Shown: positions 1-10,400 of the stretch, in pieces
Layout of the letters: each line of letters starts with the position of its first letter
Position numbering within the stretch: the stretch's first letter is position 1
From: Asticcacaulis sp. MM231
GTDB lineage: Bacteria; Pseudomonadota; Alphaproteobacteria; Caulobacterales; Caulobacteraceae
DNA length: 64,000 nt
NCBI RefSeq assembly: GCF_964186625.1
Contig: NZ_OZ075108.1
Span: forward strand, 1,364,001 to 1,428,000
Direction of reading: 5' to 3'
Notes under the pieces: generated by a model
Database searches by the model: none
What the model was told of the DNA's origin: nothing
Seen by the model: only the letters and a program-made list of their open reading frames with translations
Translations under genes and position numbers: made by a program

Positions 1-1
1 G

Positions 2-157
2 CAGGGCTATACCTATGTCGATTACTGGCCCGCCCTGGCCACCGAGGCCGGTGCCTTGCGCCCGGATTTCGGCGGTGATGGCGTCCACCCGAACGCGCGC
101 GCCTACGCCACCATGGCACCCTATACCCTGGCCGCCATCGCTGCCGCGCTGGCCTGA
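2..157 (+). CDS. SGNH/GDSL-type hydrolase, C-terminal end (partial)
   Basis: Open frame entering from the left edge and ending in TGA at 155-157; 51 codons are visible. The residues GGDGVHPN followed by a helical tail match the Asp-x-x-His block (block V) of SGNH hydrolases, in which D and H complete the catalytic triad. Only the end of the gene lies here, so substrate and localisation cannot be judged. The next gene starts 1 bp after the stop, so the two are probably co-transcribed and perhaps translationally coupled. Confidence 0.7.
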   Translation, partial: QGYTYVDYWPALATEAGALRPDFGGDGVHPNARAYATMAPYTLAAIAAALA

Positions 158-158
158 T

Positions 159-1175
159 ATGAGTCTCATCACCCAGCAACTCCCTGTCATCGAGGGGATC
201 GACCGCGCACGTTTTGAAAATGAGATATTTCCGGGCGGCAAGCCTGTCATCATGAAGGGGCTGGTCGCCGAGTGGCCAGCGGTCAAGGCGGCGCAAACCT
301 CCAACCGCGCGGTGGCAGAGTACATCTCGGCCATGGATACGACCGGACAAATGGTCAATATCAGCGTGCTGTCGGCGACAAAGCAGGGGCGGTTTTTCTA
401 CAATGACGAGTTGTCCGGCTATAACTTCATGGGTGATCGCAATCGTATCAGCAACCTGCTGGGCTGGCTGCTGGAAAATGGCGAGCGCGAGGATATGGTG
501 ACGCTCTATGCGCAGGCCATTCCACTCACATCACTGATGCCGGCTTTTGACCGCGCCAACCCGATGGATCTGGTCAGTCCGACCTTCGGCGCCAAGATGT
601 GGGTGGGGAACAAGGTTCGCACCCAGACCCATTTCGATCCGTCGCACAATATCGCCTGTCTGGTGGCCGGCAAACGTCGCTTCACCCTGTTCCCACCAGA
701 ACAGATCGACAATCTCTATCCGGGCCCGTTTGACTTCGCGCCTGGCAATATCCCGGTCAGCATGGCCGCGATCGAGGAGCCGGATTTCGAGCGCTACCCG
801 CTTTTGGAAGAGGCGCTGAAGCATGCGCAATACGGTGATCTCGAACCGGGCGACGCCATCTTCATCCCCTATGCCTGGTGGCACCACGTCCAGTCGCAGA
901 CCGGCTTCAATGTCCTCGTCAATTACTGGTGGAACAGCAATATGACGGACTGGGTATCGCCGGTTGGCGCGCTTTACGCCGCGATACTGGCCGTGCGCGA
1001 TCTGCCGTCGGCCGAAAAGCAATTCTGGCAGAAGGTCATGCAGCGCTATGTCTTCGATGATCCTGAAGCAGCGGCGGCGCACCTGCCCGAAAGCGGACGC
1101 TATGCGTTCGGTAAGATGACCAAGGCTTTACGTGAGCGTCTGCGCGGTCTGATCAAGACGACGCTGAGGCTGTAA
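159..1175 (+). CDS. cupin-like/JmjC-type Fe(II)-dependent oxygenase family protein
   Basis: 338 aa from the ATG at 159, chosen because it directly follows the TGA of the upstream gene; an in-frame extension to 15 would overlap real coding sequence. The pattern is that of cupin_8/JmjC-like proteins: N-terminal VIMKGLVAEWPAV, then QTHFDPSHN giving an HxD metal pair near residue 157, the strand KRRFTLFPPEQ, and a distal His in AWWHHVQSQ. Members bind Fe(II) and often 2-oxoglutarate and hydroxylate proteins or small molecules. In Caulobacterales such genes often sit near TonB receptors and glycan hydrolases, which fits the upstream SGNH hydrolase. The substrate is unknown. Confidence 0.8.
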   Translation: MSLITQQLPVIEGIDRARFENEIFPGGKPVIMKGLVAEWPAVKAAQTSNRAVAEYISAMDTTGQMVNISVLSATKQGRFFYNDELSGYNFMGDRNRISNLLGWLLENGEREDMVTLYAQAIPLTSLMPAFDRANPMDLVSPTFGAKMWVGNKVRTQTHFDPSHNIACLVAGKRRFTLFPPEQIDNLYPGPFDFAPGNIPVSMAAIEEPDFERYPLLEEALKHAQYGDLEPGDAIFIPYAWWHHVQSQTGFNVLVNYWWNSNMTDWVSPVGALYAAILAVRDLPSAEKQFWQKVMQRYVFDDPEAAAAHLPESGRYAFGKMTKALRERLRGLIKTTLRL

Positions 1176-1280
1176 AGATTACGCCTCGGATAAGTGTCAG
1201 AATTGGAAGCGGGAAGTGATGACGCAGATAAGCGAACCTTGCTATGTTAACCGCAATTATAAACCTGTCACGGCCTGATC

Positions 1281-2541
1281 ATGATGTCCCCCAGCGACCA
1301 CAATCTGAGACGCACGCTCAGTGACCTGATGCACGAGCGCAGCCTGCCCATCTACAAGACGCCCGTCGCTGTGCGCAGTTGGGTCTATCTGGTGCCGGAC
1401 GACCAGCGTGAGGCCGAGACCGCGTGGATCGACAGCCTTGAGCCGGGCGAGGCAGATCGCTGGCGGCTGGCGCGAATCGGCGAAACCCACGGCAGCATCT
1501 GGGAGCGACATGGCGAGTTCTCGACCTGGCTGCACTTTGACAACGACATCTCCATGGATGCCGCCACCAAAACGGAGCTGGGTTTTTGCCGGATACGGAC
1601 AGCGGATTTCGACTGGCTGGAAGGCGCGCCGGGCGAGGTTTTCCGCAGTGTTGAAATCTCGGTTCTGCCCTATGAGCCGAAGGAGGCGCAGCTTCAGAAG
1701 GTCATCGACCTGACGCAGGCCGTTTGCTGCGATGTGTTCGATGGCGCGGCGCGGATATGGTCGGATTTCCGCATGCACGAGGGCGGGGCGGGGCGCATCT
1801 ATGTGCAGGACAAGGGGCTGGAAAGCGACGAGGCGTCGCGCCTGCTGCAAACCCTGATCGAGATTGGTCATTACCGCAAGCTGGCGCTTCTGGGCTTCCC
1901 GGTGGCGCGCAACCTGATGGGCTGGCTGAAGGACGCCGAGGCGCGGCTGGCGGTGCTGACCTCGGATATGGCCAGCCAAAGCGCGTCGCAGGAACAGATA
2001 TTGGAACGCCTGATGGCGTTGTCAGCCGAGGTCGAGCAGCGCGTCAATGCGGTGCGTTTCCGTCAGGGCGCCACCGACGCCTATGCCCGCCTGACCGAAG
2101 ACCGGCTGGTGAGTTTGCGCGAGACACGCGTGGCCGGTTTTTCGACCATGCAGGAATTCATCGAGCGCCGTTTGCAGCCGGCCATGCGTACCTGCGAGGC
2201 GGCATCGCGCCGGCTCGACGATATCTCGAACTCGCATAGGCCGCGTCAGCGATCTGCTGCGGGCCCGGATATCGATATCGCTGGAGGTGCAGAATCAGGG
2301 GCTGCTCAGGAGCATGAATGTGCGCTCGAAGCTCCAGATGAAACTGTCGGCGCTGGTCGAGGGTTTGTCGGTCTTCGCCGTCAGCTATTACATCTTCAAT
2401 CTGGTGAAATACATTATTGATCCGCTGTTCGATCCGCACCTGGCGCACCTGATTTATGCGCCGCTTATCCTTTTGATCGTCGGACTGGCGTGGTGGTTTA
2501 TTCACCAGCGCAAGAAGTCGATTGGTCACGCGGAAGCGTAG
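1281..2541 (+). pseudogene. DUF3422 family membrane protein, frameshifted
   Basis: The N-terminal part (1281 to about 2230) reads as a DUF3422 protein, with WLHFDNDISMDAATKTELGF-like and FPVARNLMGWLKDAEARL-like blocks and a coiled coil. At about 2226-2232 the frame breaks just after LDDIS. The correct continuation lies in the next frame (TRIGRVSDLLRARISISLEV, then QNQGLLRSMNVRS) and runs to the stop at 2541. It includes the typical paired C-terminal membrane segments (EGLSVFAVSYYIFNLVKYI and YAPLILLIVGLAWWFI). Removing one A near 2229 restores a protein of about 420 aa. Function of the family is unknown. Whether the indel is natural or a sequencing error cannot be decided from the sequence. 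Confidence 0.8.
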
Positions 2542-2548
2542 GGAAGGG

Positions 2549-2647
2549 TATCCACAGATTACACAGATTGAAGAGGCGGCGCTTCGCGCCAGATCAGTCA
2601 GAGTATGATCTTTCTAAAATCTGTGTAATCTGTGTAATCTGTGGATA
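2549..2647. repeat. 21-bp perfect inverted repeat with DnaA-box-like arms
   Basis: Left arm 2549-2569 and right arm 2627-2647 are exact reverse complements. The right arm is preceded by one further copy of its AATCTGTGT unit (2618-2626). The arms are separated by 57 bp. The right arm contains a perfect DnaA-box sequence on the minus strand (TTATCCACA, 2640-2648); the left arm carries the same box with one mismatch. It sits between convergent genes (DUF3422 and the phasin-like gene), so it may serve as a bidirectional transcription-ending structure or be a dispersed repeat. Confidence 0.75.
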
Positions 2648-2654
2648 ACTTTCC

Positions 2655-3197
2655 TTACTTTAATTTACCCAAGCGCTTCGCATTGGCCATGGCGCGAGAG
2701 CGGATGGGCTTGAGCGCCCGCAAGGCCATGGTGGCGGTGTGGTCCGAAAGGGTTGCGGCGGTCAGGCCGGCGCGTTTCAGACTGCGCCCCAGCTTTTCAT
2801 TGCGGGCCATCGCCTGAGCCACGGTTTTGGCATTGGCCAGGCTGAACAGATCGGCCTGCACGGCGGTTATGTCCTTCATGATCTTCATGCCGGCCTGCAC
2901 ATCGTGAGTCATGGCGCGCGTGGTGACGCCTTGCAAAACCTCGGCGGCGGCCGCCAGTTTTTCCTGGCCCATTAGCGTGAATTCCGCCGTGTCACGCGGA
3001 CTGGGCGGCGTGCTGGCGTTCATTATACGCAGGGTGCGGTGCTGGATGACCTGCGCCGAAGCCATCATCATGCTGCTGGTTTGAAGGGCCAGATCGGTCC
3101 ATAGGGCGAACGGGTTACTGAGTGTCGATGTGCGTGTCATGGCGCCAGTAAAACGCCGCATCGCATAAGAAAACGATGCGGGTTTGATAATTTTCAT
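2655..3197 (-). CDS. phasin-like protein
   Basis: 180 aa from the ATG at 3197, preferred over an upstream ATG at 3221 that would overlap the start of the divergent protease gene. The segment FALWTDLALQTSSMMMASAQ followed by VIQHRTLRIM resembles granule-associated phasins, small amphipathic helical proteins that coat polyhydroxyalkanoate granules. The rest is Ala-rich, basic and predicted helical, with no signal peptide and no cysteines. The link to storage granules is by family resemblance only; no PHA synthase gene is in the window. Confidence 0.6.
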   Translation of the reverse strand: MKIIKPASFSYAMRRFTGAMTRTSTLSNPFALWTDLALQTSSMMMASAQVIQHRTLRIMNASTPPSPRDTAEFTLMGQEKLAAAAEVLQGVTTRAMTHDVQAGMKIMKDITAVQADLFSLANAKTVAQAMARNEKLGRSLKRAGLTAATLSDHTATMALRALKPIRSRAMANAKRLGKLK

Positions 3198-3221
3198 TAC
3201 AATGCCGGTATGAGGGGACAT

Positions 3222-4022
3222 ATGAGATTTTTGGCGGTTTTGACGCTGCTGTTTCTAATGCCGGTAGAGGTTCGGGCTGCGGCAGTTCAGGAGGGCACGA
3301 AGCCGTGGCCGCAGGCGACCGTGCCTTACCACTTTGATGCTGTATTGCTCAAATCTGCCGGTGCTTCGGGTAAGGACTGTACGGGATGGAAGCGATGGAA
3401 GTCGGCGACCGAGGCCTACAAGGCGTGCAAGGCTATGGACGCCTGGACTGCGGCGACGGGGGTACGCTTTGTCCATGACGAACGCGAACTCGACAGCCTT
3501 TATATCGTTCATGATGCCAATGCCACCAACGCCACGCTGGGACACCTGCCTATGGTCAATCGTCTTCAGATTGAGCCCCGCGCTTCATACGGTTCGGTGC
3601 TGCACGAGTTTGGCCATGTGCTTGGGCTGATGCATGAGCACCAGCGGCCTGACCGCGATGCTTATATTCGTCTGGAACCCTTCCTGCAAACCTATCTCGA
3701 TGATTGCGGCCTGTCTCTCAGCGCGGTTTGCCGGGATGTTCGCAACGCCTTTCCCAAGGTGAAGGTGCAGATGTCATCGGACTATGATCCCTGTTCGAAC
3801 ATGCACTATCTTGCCAACCAAACGCCGCGTCATCGTGAGGATAAGCGATGGGGGCGTATTTTTACTCTGACTGCCAAAGGGCAGGAAGCGCTCAAGATTT
3901 GCCGCACTCAGTTCTCGAGTTTGCCGGAGCGCTGCCTAATGGTTGGGCAAAAGTGCGCGATCAGTCAGGATGACGCGGCCATCGTTCGTCGCTTTCAGCG
4001 CGTCGAAACATTCGTGCATTGA
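3222..4022 (+). CDS. secreted astacin-like (M12A) zinc metalloprotease
   Basis: 266 aa from the ATG at 3222, preceded by GAGGGG at a good distance. Residues 1-20 form a signal peptide. The zinc-binding motif HEFGHVLGLMHEHQRPDRD matches the astacin consensus HExxHxxGxxHExxRxDRD, and SNMHY further on fits the Met-turn with its conserved Tyr. Several cysteines suggest disulfides in an exported protein. Bacterial astacins are secreted endopeptidases, usually nutritional or lytic. The gene is divergent from the phasin-like gene, with the two start regions only about 25 bp apart, so regulatory sequence must overlap the coding ends. No separate propeptide is evident. Confidence 0.88.
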   Translation: MRFLAVLTLLFLMPVEVRAAAVQEGTKPWPQATVPYHFDAVLLKSAGASGKDCTGWKRWKSATEAYKACKAMDAWTAATGVRFVHDERELDSLYIVHDANATNATLGHLPMVNRLQIEPRASYGSVLHEFGHVLGLMHEHQRPDRDAYIRLEPFLQTYLDDCGLSLSAVCRDVRNAFPKVKVQMSSDYDPCSNMHYLANQTPRHREDKRWGRIFTLTAKGQEALKICRTQFSSLPERCLMVGQKCAISQDDAAIVRRFQRVETFVH

Positions 4023-4129
4023 CAAGCGCTGCATCATAAGGAACACATGCGGAACACGGGACGCTCACCAGAAGGCGGGTTTGTAAACCGAAGCGGGCAG
4101 GGAAGCGCCGGCGCGGGTGAGTTGAGGGT

Positions 4130-4339
4130 ATGGATAAGCTTTACGATTGCTGCTGGGTCGAACTGGAAGGGGACATGCGTCCGCAACTGGTCATTCGCAA
4201 GCGCCTGAAACCTGCCATCTATGCAGTGGGGGAATGGCTCTATGCCGAGTGCGGCTCACCCTTGTCGCATAATCCTGAGGCGCCGCGCATCCTGTCGATC
4301 CAGGCGCCACTCGGGCATGGACGGCGCGCAAGTCGCTAA
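4130..4339 (+). CDS. small hypothetical protein
   Basis: 69 aa, ATG preceded by GAGTTGAGGG. No recognised family. It has two adjacent Cys near the N-terminus (YDCCWVELEGD) and a basic centre. It overlaps the end of the convergent gene by 4 bp. It could be a real small gene or a chance frame. Confidence 0.3.
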   Translation: MDKLYDCCWVELEGDMRPQLVIRKRLKPAIYAVGEWLYAECGSPLSHNPEAPRILSIQAPLGHGRRASR

Positions 4340-4806
4340 GGCTGGCCGTGTAAGCTCTGGTTAGAGACAAGCTGCCGGATGAAACCAAGCTGTGCGCGCA
4401 AAGCCACGGCATGTTCGGGCGTGGGCGTTAGATTGACCGGGAAAGCCTCATCCAGATCGCCATCATCGAGCACCGCCTCCACCCAGCCGTCCATCAGATC
4501 GCAATAGGTGGTGAGTGCCTCAAGCGGTGTCGGCGCCTCGTCAGTAACAAAATAGGCCGGCGGCACATCGCCGCTCACCACCCATAGCGCATCATCGACA
4601 CCGCCGGCCGGCTCGGCGAAACGGACCAGAAACAGGCCGATAACCCCGTCAATACCATAGGCCAGAAGCACCTGACGCAGGGGCGGGCACCAGACAAAGC
4701 TCTGAATATAATCGAGCGCTTCGACCGCCAGACCGCGCAGGCGGTCGGCCTCTTCGGGCGTATCCGCCGTAATGGCCTCGATGGGCTGAAACGCACTGAT
4801 ATCCAA
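4336..4806 (-). CDS. conserved hypothetical protein
   Basis: 156 aa starting at a TTG (4806) with GGAG seven bases upstream; no ATG or GTG lies nearby in frame. Cytosolic, acidic, without signal or membrane segments. Recognisable features are WVVSGDVPPAYFVTDEAPTP and LTTYCDLMDGWVEAVLDDGD, suggesting a compact alpha/beta protein. I do not recognise the family securely. Transcribed away from the catalase gene. Confidence 0.6.
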   Translation of the reverse strand: MDISAFQPIEAITADTPEEADRLRGLAVEALDYIQSFVWCPPLRQVLLAYGIDGVIGLFLVRFAEPAGGVDDALWVVSGDVPPAYFVTDEAPTPLEALTTYCDLMDGWVEAVLDDGDLDEAFPVNLTPTPEHAVALRAQLGFIRQLVSNQSLHGQP

Positions 4807-4902
4807 CTTACAATCTCCTTACGGCGCGTGCGGGCATAGGCATGGCTTCCTTACGGGTGGTGGACGCCATCTAGGGCACATCTTCAAACACAGGGCGATA
4901 CC

Positions 4903-6999
4903 ATGGATACGTTCGATACCACGCAAGGCAAGGGCGGCGAAACCCACCAGCAGGTGCATCATGAGGGCGCTGAACACAGCCCGACACGCGAAAGCGCGCA
5001 TCTGACCACCAACCAGGGCATTCGCGTTTCAGATAACCAGAACAGCCTCAAGGCCGGCGCGCGCGGGCCGGCCCTGCTCGAAGACTTTGTGCTGCGCGAA
5101 AAGATCTTCCATTTCGACCACGAGCGCATTCCGGAACGCATCGTCCATGCCCGCGGTTCCGGCGCCCATGGCTATTTCGAGCTGACCGAATCCCTGGCCG
5201 ACCTCACGAAAGCCGACCTGTTCCAGCGCGTCGGCGAAAAAACGCCGGTGTTCACGCGCTTCTCCACGGTGGCCGGTGGTGCGGGCAGCGTCGATACCCC
5301 GCGTGACGTGCGCGGTTTCGCGGTCAAGTTCTACACCCAGGCAGGCAACTGGGATCTGGTCGGCAACAACATTCCGGTCTTCTTCATCCAGGACGCCATC
5401 AAGTTCCCCGACCTGATCCATGCAGTCAAGATGGAGGCCGACAAGGCCTATCCGCAGGCCGGTTCGGCGCACGATACCTTCTGGGATTTCGCGTCGCTGA
5501 TGCCGGAGACCACCCATATGCTGATGTGGGCGATGTCGGACCGCACCCTTCCGCGCAGCTTACGCATGATGGAGGGCTTCGGCATCCACACCTTCGTCAT
5601 GGTCAATGCCGAGGGCAAGGAGAGCTTCGTCAAGTTCCACTGGCGGCCCAAGCTCGGCGCGCAATCGACCCTGTGGGACGAGGCGCTGAAGCTTCAGGCA
5701 GCGGATAATGACTACCATCGCCGTGATCTCTATGAGGCGATCGACACCGGCAACTTCCCCGAATGGGAACTGGGCCTTCAGGTCTTCGATCAGGCCTTCG
5801 CCGACAGCCAGCCCTATGATGTGCTCAACTCGACCAAGCTCATTCCCGAAGAAGTGCTGCCCTTGCGCATTGTCGGCCGCATGGTGCTGGATCGCAACCC
5901 GGACAACTTCTTCGCCGAAACCGAGCAGGTGGCCTATTGCCCGGCCAATATCGTGCCCGGCATCGACTTCTCGAACGATCCGCTGCTGCAAGGCCGGCTG
6001 TTCTCCTATCTCGATACGCAGAAATCGCGTCTCGGCACCGCCAACTTCCACCAGATTCCGGTCAATGCCCCGAAATGCCCGATGCACAATTTCCAGCGCG
6101 ACGGCATGATGCAGATGCAGGTTCCCAAGGGACGGGCCAATTATGAGCCGAACTCGCTGGCGGCGCAGGGGGAAGAGGGCGGGCCGCGCGAATGTCCGGC
6201 CACCGGCTTTACCAGCTTGGAGGGGCGGGCGGATCATGACGAGCAGGGGCCTAAGCTGCGCGTTCGGCCTGAGCTTTTCGCCGACCACTATTCGCAGGCG
6301 CGCCTGTTCTGGATATCGCAGACGGATAATGAGCGGGCGCATATCGCGTCCAGCTTCGTGTTTGAGCTCTCCAAGGTCGGTATCGCGTCCGTCCAGACCC
6401 GCACGGTGGCCAATCTGCGCAATGTCGATGAAGACCTGGCCAGGCGGGTCGCCGATGGACTTGGCATTGACGCGCCGGACGCTAATCCGGCGGCGCGAGC
6501 CCCTGTCGATCTGGACGCTTCACCGGCCCTCAGCCTTCAGAAAAAGCTGAAGGCAACGCTTGAAGGTCGCCAGGTAGGCATCCTGATCCATGACGGCAGC
6601 GATGCCGAGGCCTTGCAGACGCTTATCAAGGCGGTGCAGGATGCCGGTGGCAAGGCGGTGGTGGTGGCGCCGAAGGTGGGGAAAACCACATTGTCAGACG
6701 GTAAGGCCGTCAAGGCGGATGGCCAGTTGGCCGGTTCGCCCTCGCAGATTTTCGACGCTGTCGCGCTGGTGCTGTCAGAAGAGGCGACCGCCGCCTTGCT
6801 TAAGGAGAGCGCGGCTGTGCAGTTCGTTATGGACGCCTTCGGGCACCTCAAGGCGATCGCCCACACGCCGGCGGCGCAGGCCCTGCTCGATAAGGCGGGC
6901 GTGGTGCCGGACGCCGGTATTGTGGCGCTGAAAGACCTGCCCAAGGCCGGGGGCAAGCGCTATTTTGATCGCGAGCCGGGCGTCCGCACCTTGGCTTAA
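4903..6999 (+). CDS. katE: large-subunit catalase (HPII/KatE type)
   Basis: 698 aa, the length of clade 2 catalases (small catalases are about 480-500 aa). The catalytic core shows the distal His in RIVHARG (about residue 82), the Asn in [11 protein letters not shown], and the proximal haem-ligand Tyr in [13 protein letters not shown]. After about residue 540 a C-terminal flavodoxin/DJ-1-like domain follows ([20 protein letters not shown] onward), characteristic of HPII enzymes. It converts hydrogen peroxide to water and oxygen in the cytoplasm and is typically a stationary-phase or general-stress protein. The gene stands alone and ends at a strong hairpin. Confidence 0.95.
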   Translation: MDTFDTTQGKGGETHQQVHHEGAEHSPTRESAHLTTNQGIRVSDNQNSLKAGARGPALLEDFVLREKIFHFDHERIPERIVHARGSGAHGYFELTESLADLTKADLFQRVGEKTPVFTRFSTVAGGAGSVDTPRDVRGFAVKFYTQAGNWDLVGNNIPVFFIQDAIKFPDLIHAVKMEADKAYPQAGSAHDTFWDFASLMPETTHMLMWAMSDRTLPRSLRMMEGFGIHTFVMVNAEGKESFVKFHWRPKLGAQSTLWDEALKLQAADNDYHRRDLYEAIDTGNFPEWELGLQVFDQAFADSQPYDVLNSTKLIPEEVLPLRIVGRMVLDRNPDNFFAETEQVAYCPANIVPGIDFSNDPLLQGRLFSYLDTQKSRLGTANFHQIPVNAPKCPMHNFQRDGMMQMQVPKGRANYEPNSLAAQGEEGGPRECPATGFTSLEGRADHDEQGPKLRVRPELFADHYSQARLFWISQTDNERAHIASSFVFELSKVGIASVQTRTVANLRNVDEDLARRVADGLGIDAPDANPAARAPVDLDASPALSLQKKLKATLEGRQVGILIHDGSDAEALQTLIKAVQDAGGKAVVVAPKVGKTTLSDGKAVKADGQLAGSPSQIFDAVALVLSEEATAALLKESAAVQFVMDAFGHLKAIAHTPAAQALLDKAGVVPDAGIVALKDLPKAGGKRYFDREPGVRTLA

Positions 7000-7026
7000 C
7001 AGGTTTCCATTTCAAAACAGAAGCTG

Positions 7027-7063
7027 GCCGGGCGCACCTGAGGTGCGTCCGGCTTGTCGTTTT
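7027..7063 (+). terminator. probable terminator of the catalase gene
   Basis: A 13-bp near-perfect stem (7027-7053, arms GCCGGGCGCACCT and AGGTGCGTCCGGC with a one-base loop) 27 bp after the catalase stop, followed by a T-rich stretch. Confidence 0.75.
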
Positions 7064-7423
7064 GTGTCGGGTTGTAAGCTCGGTGTCGGATGCGTAACAA
7101 ATTGCGGCTTTTATGTTTAAATTGAAAAATATCGATATTACTTGAAGCAATATTTTACAATAGTTTCAATTATACAAAATTGAAATACACATTGTGCAGC
7201 GCGTAAATCGTTACATTGTGAAAACAAACAAAGATATTTTTGTCTAAAAAGTGTTATTTTCTATATTGCGATAGTTTTATATGTATCTTTATTAGAACAG
7301 GTTTCTTTTGATATTAAACTATTCGTAATGTTGGATTGACGTATTTGTGACGGCGCCTGTCTACTTGTCTCCAGAAACGCGGGTCGGGACCTTTTTTAAG
7401 CCCGCTTTTTAGGAGAGAAAAAA
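7064..7423. other. AT-rich intergenic leader upstream of the TonB receptor
   Basis: About 360 bp without a plausible gene and strikingly AT-rich, especially 7080-7340, with runs of A and T and several ATT/AAT tracts. It probably holds the promoter and regulatory sites of the receptor gene at 7424, which has an AGGAGAG ribosome site. I could not assign a specific operator. Confidence 0.5.
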
Positions 7424-10400
7424 ATGAAATCGATACCTTCCAAGACTATCCGAACGGGACTGATGGCCACCACCACCTTGTGCGGCGCGATGCTGGCCCC
7501 GGCCTTACTGGCCACGGTCGTCAGCGCCCTGGCACCCGTGGAAGCGCAGGCGCAGGACTATACCTCGGGGTCGCTGGTTGGCACAGTGACCGATGCCGAT
7601 GGCAAGCCTGTCGTTGGCGCCTCGATTACGCTGACTTCCAACGCTCAGGGCGTAACGCGCGATCTGACGACCGATTCTTCAGGGCGCTTCAGTCTGTCGC
7701 TTCTGCCTGCGGGCGATTACACGGTGCATATCAAGGCTCAGGGGTATAATGATTATACCGATGCCGCCACGGTGGTCATCAGTTCGGAAAGCCGCTTCAC
7801 CTATGCCCTGACGCCAGAGGGCACGCAGACGGTCGTCGTCAAGGGCAAGCGTGCTCGCCAGGATTTCACCAAGACGACGACCGGCCTCGTGGTCGATGTC
7901 GATACCCTGGTCAAAACCCAGCCGGTGGGCCGCAGCCTGTCCGCGGTCATGATGATGGCGCCTACCGTTACCAAGGGGAAATCGGGTTTCGGTGATGTGG
8001 TTTCGATCGGTGGCGCCTCGGTTGCCGAAAATGCCTATTATATTAACGGTCTGAATATCACCAATCCGGATACCTATGTCAGTTCCGCGCAAGTGCCGTT
8101 CGATTTCTACAAGACGATCGAGGTGAAAAGCGGCGGTTATTCGGCCGAATTCGGTCGCGCCACCGGCGGTGTGGTCAATGCGGTCACCAAGTCGGGGTCG
8201 AATGAGTTCAAATTCGCGCTGCATGGTAATTTTGCCTATGACGGTCTGCGCGCTAATGCCCACGATACCTATTCGTCGCGTGGTGAGTTCAATACCTCCA
8301 ACAGCAGTTCGACGACCGCGGAAGTCAGTGGCGCCCTGATCAAGGACAAGTTGTTTGCCTACGCCATGTATTCGGTTAACGACACACGCAGCACTTCAGC
8401 CGGTATCCAGAGCGGCATCTATTCCAAATATCAGGCAGACGATCCGTTTTATGGCTTGAAACTGGACGGCTATATCACGCCGACCCAGCACCTTGAACTG
8501 ACCTATTTTTCCACCAAGACCACGACCACCCAGACCACGTATCAATACGATGATGCGACACGTTCGGTCGACGATGCCATCGCCAATGGCCGTGGTTTCT
8601 ATGAAACCGGTGGCGACAATTACGTGTTGAAATATACGGGTGCGGTCAATGACTGGTTCACGGTCTCGGCGGCCTATGGTGTCAGCAAGGATGTCGACAA
8701 CTTCACGCCGGAAAACACGACCGACAACTATGTCCGTCAGTATGGCTACATCGAATCCACCGATAGCTATGGCTGGTCACGGATATCGACAACGCAGCCG
8801 TTCTCCAGCATTACCCAGGCCGAAACCCAGCGTACCTTCTATCGTCTGGATGGTGACATGCGCTTCAATGCCTTGGGCAAGCACCACCTGCGCTTTGGTA
8901 TCGACCAGGAAGACCTGGAGATGGAAAAGACCTCCCGCTATACCGGCACGGATCCCATCTATTACAGCATCCGTTCCGGCAGCTATTTCTACACCACCTA
9001 TGGCGTGTTTGGCGGCCACGTCAGTTCGCAGAACCAGTCGGCCTATATCCAGAACTCGTGGGATGTCACGGAGCGTCTCAACCTGCAGATTGGTCTGCGC
9101 GACGATATCTTCAAGCAGACCAACCTGTCGGGCGAGCAATATATGGATCTGGAAGATAACTGGGGGCCGCGCCTCGGTTTCAGTTATGACTGGTTCGGCG
9201 ACGGTAATCTGCGTATCTACGGCAATTACGGCAAATACTATGTGCCGCCGGCGATGAACCTTGGTTATCGCGGCAAGGACCTCTATTATCTGCAATACAC
9301 GCGCTACAATTCGACTGCCGACGGTGCGCTTGATGCTGTCACCGGTCTGCCCACCGGCACCGGGACCAGCTACAATGTTCTGGACTCGTGCTATGCGGCA
9401 GCCGATACAACCGGCTCGGCGGGTATTCCCGCTGACGTGCAATCCAGTTCTTCGTGTTCCTATTACGGCGATGGTTCGCAAGAGCCGGCCAATGCCAAAA
9501 CGGCGCTGGGCCTTAAGGCTACGGCGGAAGACGAGTTCATCCTGGGAGCCGACCTGCGCATCAATGATCTCTGGACAGTCGGTGTCAACGCCACCTACCG
9601 CAACCTGACGCGTATTTCGGAAGACACCGACTTCACCGACCAGATCAACGAATGGCTGGTGGCCAACGGTTACAGCACGGACGATTATGCCTCGACCAAC
9701 AATTACTATGTCTGGAATCCGGGTAGTGACAGCGTCACCATTCGTCTGAAGCAGCCTCTGGCGGGCGAAACCGAGCAGAAGGTCATCACGCTTACCGGCC
9801 TGACTTTCCCAAAGGCCAAGCGTGAGTACAAGGCCCTGACCTTCAACTTCAAGCGCGCCTTCGATGGCGTCTGGGGCCTGCAGGGTTCGTACACCTGGTC
9901 GCGTTCCTATGGAAACTACGAAGGTACGGTGAAGTCTGATGTTGGCAATTCGGTTCAGGAAGATGCCGGCGCCACGATCGACTACGATTATCTCGGCCTG
10001 ACCGACAACGCGACCGGCCTTCTGCCGAACCACCGCGCCCATACGGTCAAGCTGTGGGGCAGTTATCAGGTGACGCCAAACTTCCTGGTGGGCGCCAACC
10101 TGCTGGTTCAGTCGCCGGCGCATCTGTCCTGCCTTGGCTCCTACTCTAACGAAGACGCCACGGAGTTCTATTACGGTTCTGTCACCTATTATTGTGATGG
10201 CGAAGCCTCCAAACGCGGTACGGGTCTGAAGACCGACTGGACAAAGACGGTCGATCTGTCGTTGCGCTATACGGTGCAACGTGCTTCCGATCAGCGGGGC
10301 GAACTGGTCCTGCGCGCTGATATCTTCAATCTTTTCAACGACAAGGCTGTGACGGGATACTATATCCAGCACGAGATCGATTACAGTTACGATGTGGACG

